Made by a program: the position numbers and the translations under genes. Source: an uncultured Rickettsiales bacterium (lineage in GTDB: Bacteria; Pseudomonadota; Alphaproteobacteria; Rs-D84). From it: a stretch of 8,376 bases of DNA. Positions 5,921-8,376 of this stretch are shown piece by piece. Where the stretch lies: NCBI GenBank assembly GCA_900549365.1, contig UROD01000030.1, positions 1 through 8,376 on the forward strand. Reading direction: 5' to 3'. The first letter of the stretch is position 1; the number at the start of each line of letters is the position of its first letter. The notes under the pieces are model-generated. The model did no database searches. It was not told the origin of the DNA and saw only the letters and a program-made list of their open reading frames with translations.

Positions 5921-7510
5921 TTGTCCATACTCAAGAAAGGTTTTATGTTTTTAATTACCCTGCCTATGCTGGGGTGTACAACCGTACCAACGACGACCGC
6001 TGATAAACGTTTGGACAATTATACGCCTAAAATTACAACCGCTGATTTTGACTATGACCCGATGCAGACCCCCATTGCACAATGCTATGCCGATGAATTG
6101 GTGGCAGGCGATGAAATATCTGGGGCAACATTGATTGACGACGGTTTGTCCGCATTTGTTGTTCGGGCGGCATTTGCGCGTATGGCGACCAAGACCATTG
6201 ACCTGCAAACATATATTTACAGCAATGATTTTTCGTCCAAGATTTTGGTTGGCGAACTGAAAAACGCCGCCGACCGCGGGGTTAAAATTCGTATTTTGGT
6301 TGACGACTATGGCACAGATTCTGATATCGTAGACGTGATGTTGCTGAACCAGCACCCGAATATAGAGGTCAAGGTTTTTAACACTGTCGCCAACCGTTCA
6401 AAATTATTGTATTACCCACAATTCTTGATGGATTTTAACCGGTTAAATTCACGTATGCATAATAAACTGTTTATTGTGGACAATGTCGCATACATTACCG
6501 GCGGCCGAAACGTGGGCAGTAATTATTTCTATCCAGAAACATCATCAAACTTTTCAGATACCGACGTTTTGTTTTTGGGCGATATGACGCGATATGCCAC
6601 CGCCAGTTTTGACAAATATTGGAATCACCATTTGGCAATACCTGCCGACGTTTTTCCAAAGGCAAAATCTAAAAAGGCAATGCGCAAATTAGAACAAAAG
6701 TTTATTGATATTCAGGAACGCAGTGCCGCTGACGCCCGCAGGTATAACACTGTGATTCAAATGGCAATGCGCAAGTACAAGCAAAAGAATTTCGATTTCA
6801 GTTGGGGGCACGGAAAATTCTTGGCCGACCCACCGTCCAAGGTTGAAATGACAATGTCTGAAAAACAGGAATATCGTGGCGAAATTGTGCGCGCGTTGCA
6901 ACACCTGTGGGACGAAACAGATACATCGGTATATATTTCAGCGGCATATTTTGTCCCTGGTCAGGGCGGATTGGAACACATGATGCGCGAAGAAAAATCT
7001 GGTGTTCACATGACGATTGTGACAAATTCGCTGGCATCAACAAATGCGCCAACCGTGTATGCCAAATGGGAAAAATATCGTAAAAAATTGATTCAATCGG
7101 GCGCAGATGTGTACGAATTTATGCTGTCTGCTGAAAACCTGCGGGCAAAGTACAATGACCGCGAACGCAAGCATTCCAGTTTTTCGGTTCTGCACAGCAA
7201 AACGATAGTATTTGACGACCGTATTTCTTGGATTGGCAGTTTTAATCTGGACCCACGCAGTGCGTATTTCAACACTGAAAATGTTGCGATTTTTGAAAGC
7301 CGCGAATTTGCGTCCAAATTGCGCCAGATGATTTTGGACGACACCAAGACATCGTGGCACGTAACATTGGACGCACATAACAATCCAGTATGGTCGGGCG
7401 CACGCGCAGACGACAAAGAACCACGTGAATATCACCACAACCCAGACACCAGCATATTCCGTCGCGCATGGAAAATTATGCTGCGACTGATTCCAGAAAA
7501 GTTTGTGTAA
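5921..7510 (+). CDS. Phospholipase D-superfamily lipoprotein, ClsC (YmdC)-like putative cardiolipin synthase
   Basis: The product is 529 residues from a TTG start. AGAGG lies 7 nt upstream, and the start gives a proper lipoprotein signal: K5-K6, a hydrophobic core, then M16-L17-G18-C19. An ATG at 5945 also has a purine stretch before it, but would remove the two Lys. Two HKD motifs are complete: H180-x-K182-x4-D187 followed by GGRN, and H425-x-K427-x4-D432 followed by IGSFNLDPRSAYFNTEN. The segments DLQTYIY, DYGTDS, SRMHNKLFIVDN, DTDVLFLGDMTRYATASFDKYWN and the second HKD region follow the order seen in ClsC. That enzyme class joins phospholipids by phosphatidyl transfer, with one His of each HKD in the active site. 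Other PLD-family activities (phospholipase, nuclease) cannot be excluded from sequence alone. The lipobox has Met at -3, which is slightly unusual. The gene stands alone between its own promoter and terminator. Confidence 0.88.
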   Translation: MSILKKGFMFLITLPMLGCTTVPTTTADKRLDNYTPKITTADFDYDPMQTPIAQCYADELVAGDEISGATLIDDGLSAFVVRAAFARMATKTIDLQTYIYSNDFSSKILVGELKNAADRGVKIRILVDDYGTDSDIVDVMLLNQHPNIEVKVFNTVANRSKLLYYPQFLMDFNRLNSRMHNKLFIVDNVAYITGGRNVGSNYFYPETSSNFSDTDVLFLGDMTRYATASFDKYWNHHLAIPADVFPKAKSKKAMRKLEQKFIDIQERSAADARRYNTVIQMAMRKYKQKNFDFSWGHGKFLADPPSKVEMTMSEKQEYRGEIVRALQHLWDETDTSVYISAAYFVPGQGGLEHMMREEKSGVHMTIVTNSLASTNAPTVYAKWEKYRKKLIQSGADVYEFMLSAENLRAKYNDRERKHSSFSVLHSKTIVFDDRISWIGSFNLDPRSAYFNTENVAIFESREFASKLRQMILDDTKTSWHVTLDAHNNPVWSGARADDKEPREYHHNPDTSIFRRAWKIMLRLIPEKFV

Positions 7511-7535
7511 AAAACGCGCCATCGGCGCGTTTTTT
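7511..7535 (+). terminator. Rho-independent terminator of the PLD gene
   Basis: AAAACGCGCC and GGCGCGTTTT pair across an ATC loop (10 bp), followed by further T residues. It begins directly after the TAA stop at 7508-7510. The A-rich left flank means it could also act on minus-strand transcripts. Confidence 0.9.
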
Positions 7536-7582
7536 CAAAGTTCATCCGTCTCCGCAAATGCTCCGCCGCGATAAAAATTTTA

Positions 7583-7595
7583 TGTGCTTCGCGCA
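7583..7595. repeat. Small hairpin 5' of repeat copy B
   Basis: TGTGC, a TTC loop, then GCGCA (5 bp including one G-T pair), 2 nt before copy B. Its sequence differs from the hairpin before copy A, but its position and 3-nt loop match. Confidence 0.4.
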
Positions 7596-7597
7596 AG

Positions 7598-7665
7598 TTA
7601 TTTACTGGATTGCCACGCTGCGCTCGCAATGACAGTATTTCTAGGACGCAGTCCGCAGGCGATAC
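7598..7665 (+). repeat. Dispersed repeat, copy B (68 bp)
   Basis: It is identical to copy A (3528-3595) except for two substitutions (G to A in the CTGGGAC segment, and C to T near the right end). It lies 62 nt after the PLD terminator, in a convergent gap like copy A. The minus-strand open frame through it (RAQRGNPVNN...) has no ribosome site and is not called as a gene. Confidence 0.85.
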
Positions 7666-7723
7666 ATTTTTAAGTTTTATATTCTAAAACTAAATCACTG
7701 TATCACTTACTAACTTTATCACT

Positions 7724-7756
7724 AAAAAATAACCACCGGCGATTGCTCGACGGTGG
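7724..7756 (-). terminator. Putative terminator of the 111-residue gene
   Basis: On the minus strand CCACCG and CGGTGG form a 6-bp stem around a 12-nt loop that can close two further C-G pairs. It is followed by TTATTTTTT. It lies about 70 nt past the stop codon at 7827. Confidence 0.6.
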
Positions 7757-7768
7757 CTACTCCCTTCC

Positions 7769-7785
7769 TTCTGGTATTCCCAGAA
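7769..7785 (-). other. Stem-loop upstream of the terminator, minus strand
   Basis: TTCTGG, a GAATA loop and CCAGAA form a perfect 6-bp stem with no T tract. It is followed by a purine-rich run (GGAAGGGAG) and then the terminator hairpin. It may protect the 3' end of the message or form part of a small RNA. Confidence 0.45.
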
Positions 7786-7826
7786 ACTGTTTTGATGCCT
7801 TTTATATGACCCACATGGCACACATA

Positions 7827-8162
7827 TTACGCTGCACGTGCAACCGAAGATTTTTCTTCGATGTCGGCGGCATCCATAATCTTTTTCGCTTCGGCAAAGA
7901 CCATACCCTTGACACGTAATGCCAATGTTTTTGTATCCATGCTTTCGGCGGCAACTTCGAAATTATCAGTGCGAATTTGCAATGAAACGTACGCACCAAC
8001 CAACGACGCGCGGGGCAAATCCTCGATACTGCGTGGCGCGTTGCCAATACCGATTTTCAATTCGTCGGCCAACGATATAATCTGACGATCTTCGTTCACC
8101 CAAACGGTTGTCGTTAAAACTTTGTTCAAGGCAATCATGATTTCTTTAATATTTTTTTGCAT
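7827..8162 (-). CDS. Small cytosolic protein of unknown function (111 aa)
   Basis: I chose the ATG at 8162 because AAAGGAGGG lies about 8 nt upstream, the strongest ribosome site in the window. A longer in-frame reading from 8225 runs through that site and is rejected. The protein has no signal peptide, no membrane segment and no cysteine. Residues 1-20 (MQKNIKEIMIALNKVLTTTV) look like an amphipathic helix. The middle (20-70) is mixed, with IISLADELKIGIGNAP and LVGAYVSLQIR. Residues 78-105 (KTLALRVKGMVFAEAKKIMDAADIEE) look helical and charged. It ends in VARAA, resembling a C-terminal ClpXP degron. I do not recognise the family. Codon use and the clean ribosome site support a real gene. It is probably monocistronic, with a long leader and a terminator at 7724-7756. 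Confidence 0.75.
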   Translation of the reverse strand: MQKNIKEIMIALNKVLTTTVWVNEDRQIISLADELKIGIGNAPRSIEDLPRASLVGAYVSLQIRTDNFEVAAESMDTKTLALRVKGMVFAEAKKIMDAADIEEKSSVARAA

Positions 8163-8170
8163 GTGCGGGT

Positions 8171-8179
8171 CCCTCCTTT
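8171..8179 (-). promoter_or_regulatory. Strong ribosome-binding site of the 111-residue gene
   Basis: The minus strand reads AAAGGAGGG, about 8 nt before the ATG at 8162. It fixes the start and indicates efficient translation. Confidence 0.85.
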
Positions 8180-8213
8180 CGCTTTGGGTTTGTCGAAAAT
8201 CTAATCTTGGAAT

Positions 8214-8244
8214 GTATTTACACACGTATTTACATTTTTGCCAA
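8214..8244 (-). promoter_or_regulatory. Candidate promoter with a tandem 9-nt repeat, upstream of the 111-residue gene
   Basis: On the minus strand TTGGCA (8244-8239) is a good -35. At 18 nt the -10 candidate is only TAAATA (8220-8215). GTATTTACA occurs twice on the plus strand (8214-8222 and 8226-8234), 12 nt apart, between and over the two boxes, as operator half-sites might. The promoter assignment is weak. Confidence 0.3.
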
Positions 8245-8272
8245 CTAAATTTTCATTTGTTTTTTGTTTTTG

Positions 8273-8302
8273 CCAGAAATCCGGTTTTTGGCGGTTTTCT
8301 GG
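8273..8302. other. Stem-loop in the right-edge intergenic region
   Basis: CCAGAAA (8273-8279) pairs with TTTCTGG (8296-8302), and an inner CCG (8281-8283) pairs with CGG (8292-8294) around an 8-nt loop. No clear T tract follows on either strand. Apart from this hairpin, 8245-8376 is AT-rich without a gene. A possible plus-strand promoter (TTGAAA at 8308, TATACA at 8329, spacing 15) and AAGGGG at 8366-8371 may serve a gene beginning beyond the window. Confidence 0.45.
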
Positions 8303-8376
8303 GGCTTTTGAAACCTTTTCTCCTTGTCTATACAAACATCTTAGAACAAAAACGAATCGCAGGTCAAGGGGAAAAT

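Larger units (their letters stand above)
7666..7826. other. Non-coding convergent intergenic region
   Basis: No gene is supported here. The left part (7666-7730) is AT-rich and carries three ATCACT words at 7694, 7702 and 7718 (spacings 8 and 16). The right part holds two hairpins, 7733-7756 and 7769-7785, best read on the minus strand as the 3' end of the 111-residue gene's transcript. The preceding segment 7536-7597 lies between the PLD terminator and copy B, and holds only the small hairpin. Confidence 0.6.

Noticed and set aside
7432..7629. Minus-strand open frame starting MRAQRGNPVNN
   Set aside because: It is another translation of the repeat (copy B) running through the PLD terminator into antisense, with no ribosome site.
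7694..7723. Three ATCACT words at spacings of 8 and 16 nt
   Set aside because: They are short AT-rich words in a low-complexity stretch, and no symmetric site or promoter accompanies them. Chance is a sufficient explanation.
7733..7790. Possible yybP-ykoY manganese riboswitch (GGGAGTAGCC on the minus strand)
   Set aside because: Only that short motif matches. The second conserved half is not visible, a terminator follows directly, and no minus-strand gene lies downstream to regulate.
7745..7790. Possible bacterial SRP (4.5S) RNA, from GGAAGG and AGCC-like words
   Set aside because: The conserved helix 8 pattern with its GGAA tetraloop flanked by GUCAGG and AGCAGCC is not present.
8343..8358. 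Possible alphaproteobacterial LexA box (GAAC followed by GAAT)
   Set aside because: The half-sites are 6 nt apart rather than 7, and the second is GAAT rather than GAAC.

Overview
The window looks like a stretch of chromosome from an uncultured alphaproteobacterium of the host-associated, Rickettsiales-like kind. That placement is tentative. It rests on the moderate GC content, the purine-rich ribosome-binding sites, and a dispersed repeat whose minus-strand translation contains the well-known spurious peptide 'RAQRGNPV'. No rRNA, tRNA, CRISPR array or transposase gene was found.

Layout from left to right. (1) Positions 1-288, minus strand: the N-terminal part of a secreted Tyr/Gln/Ser-rich protein that runs off the left edge. 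(2) A divergent promoter region of about 98 bp. (3) Positions 387-3446, plus strand: a two-gene operon with a 9-nt gap. It encodes a HemW-type radical SAM protein and an M13 (neprilysin/PepO-like) zinc peptidase, and ends in a strong terminator. (4) Positions 3471-3614: a convergent intergenic region with a 4x heptamer tandem array, a perfect hairpin and copy A of a 68-bp dispersed repeat. (5) Positions 3643-5739, minus strand: a 698-residue exported protein of unknown function with 20 cysteines, mostly in recurring C-x6-C pairs. (6) A divergent promoter region of about 180 bp. (7) Positions 5921-7510, plus strand: a phospholipase D-superfamily lipoprotein of the ClsC (YmdC) type, ending in a strong terminator. 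(8) Positions 7536-7826: a second convergent intergenic region with copy B of the repeat and a two-hairpin terminator-like structure. (9) Positions 7827-8162, minus strand: a 111-residue cytosolic protein I do not recognise, with a long AT-rich leader running to the right edge.

Four of the five larger or exported products look envelope-directed: the left-edge protein, the M13 peptidase, the Cys-repeat protein and the PLD lipoprotein. HemW and the 111-residue protein look cytosolic. No single shared pathway is evident. The most novel element is the Cys-repeat exported protein. The most unusual DNA feature is the dispersed repeat, which sits in both convergent gaps at a similar distance from each plus-strand terminator. 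A fragment closely resembling one end of it forms the last codons and stop of the Cys-repeat gene.
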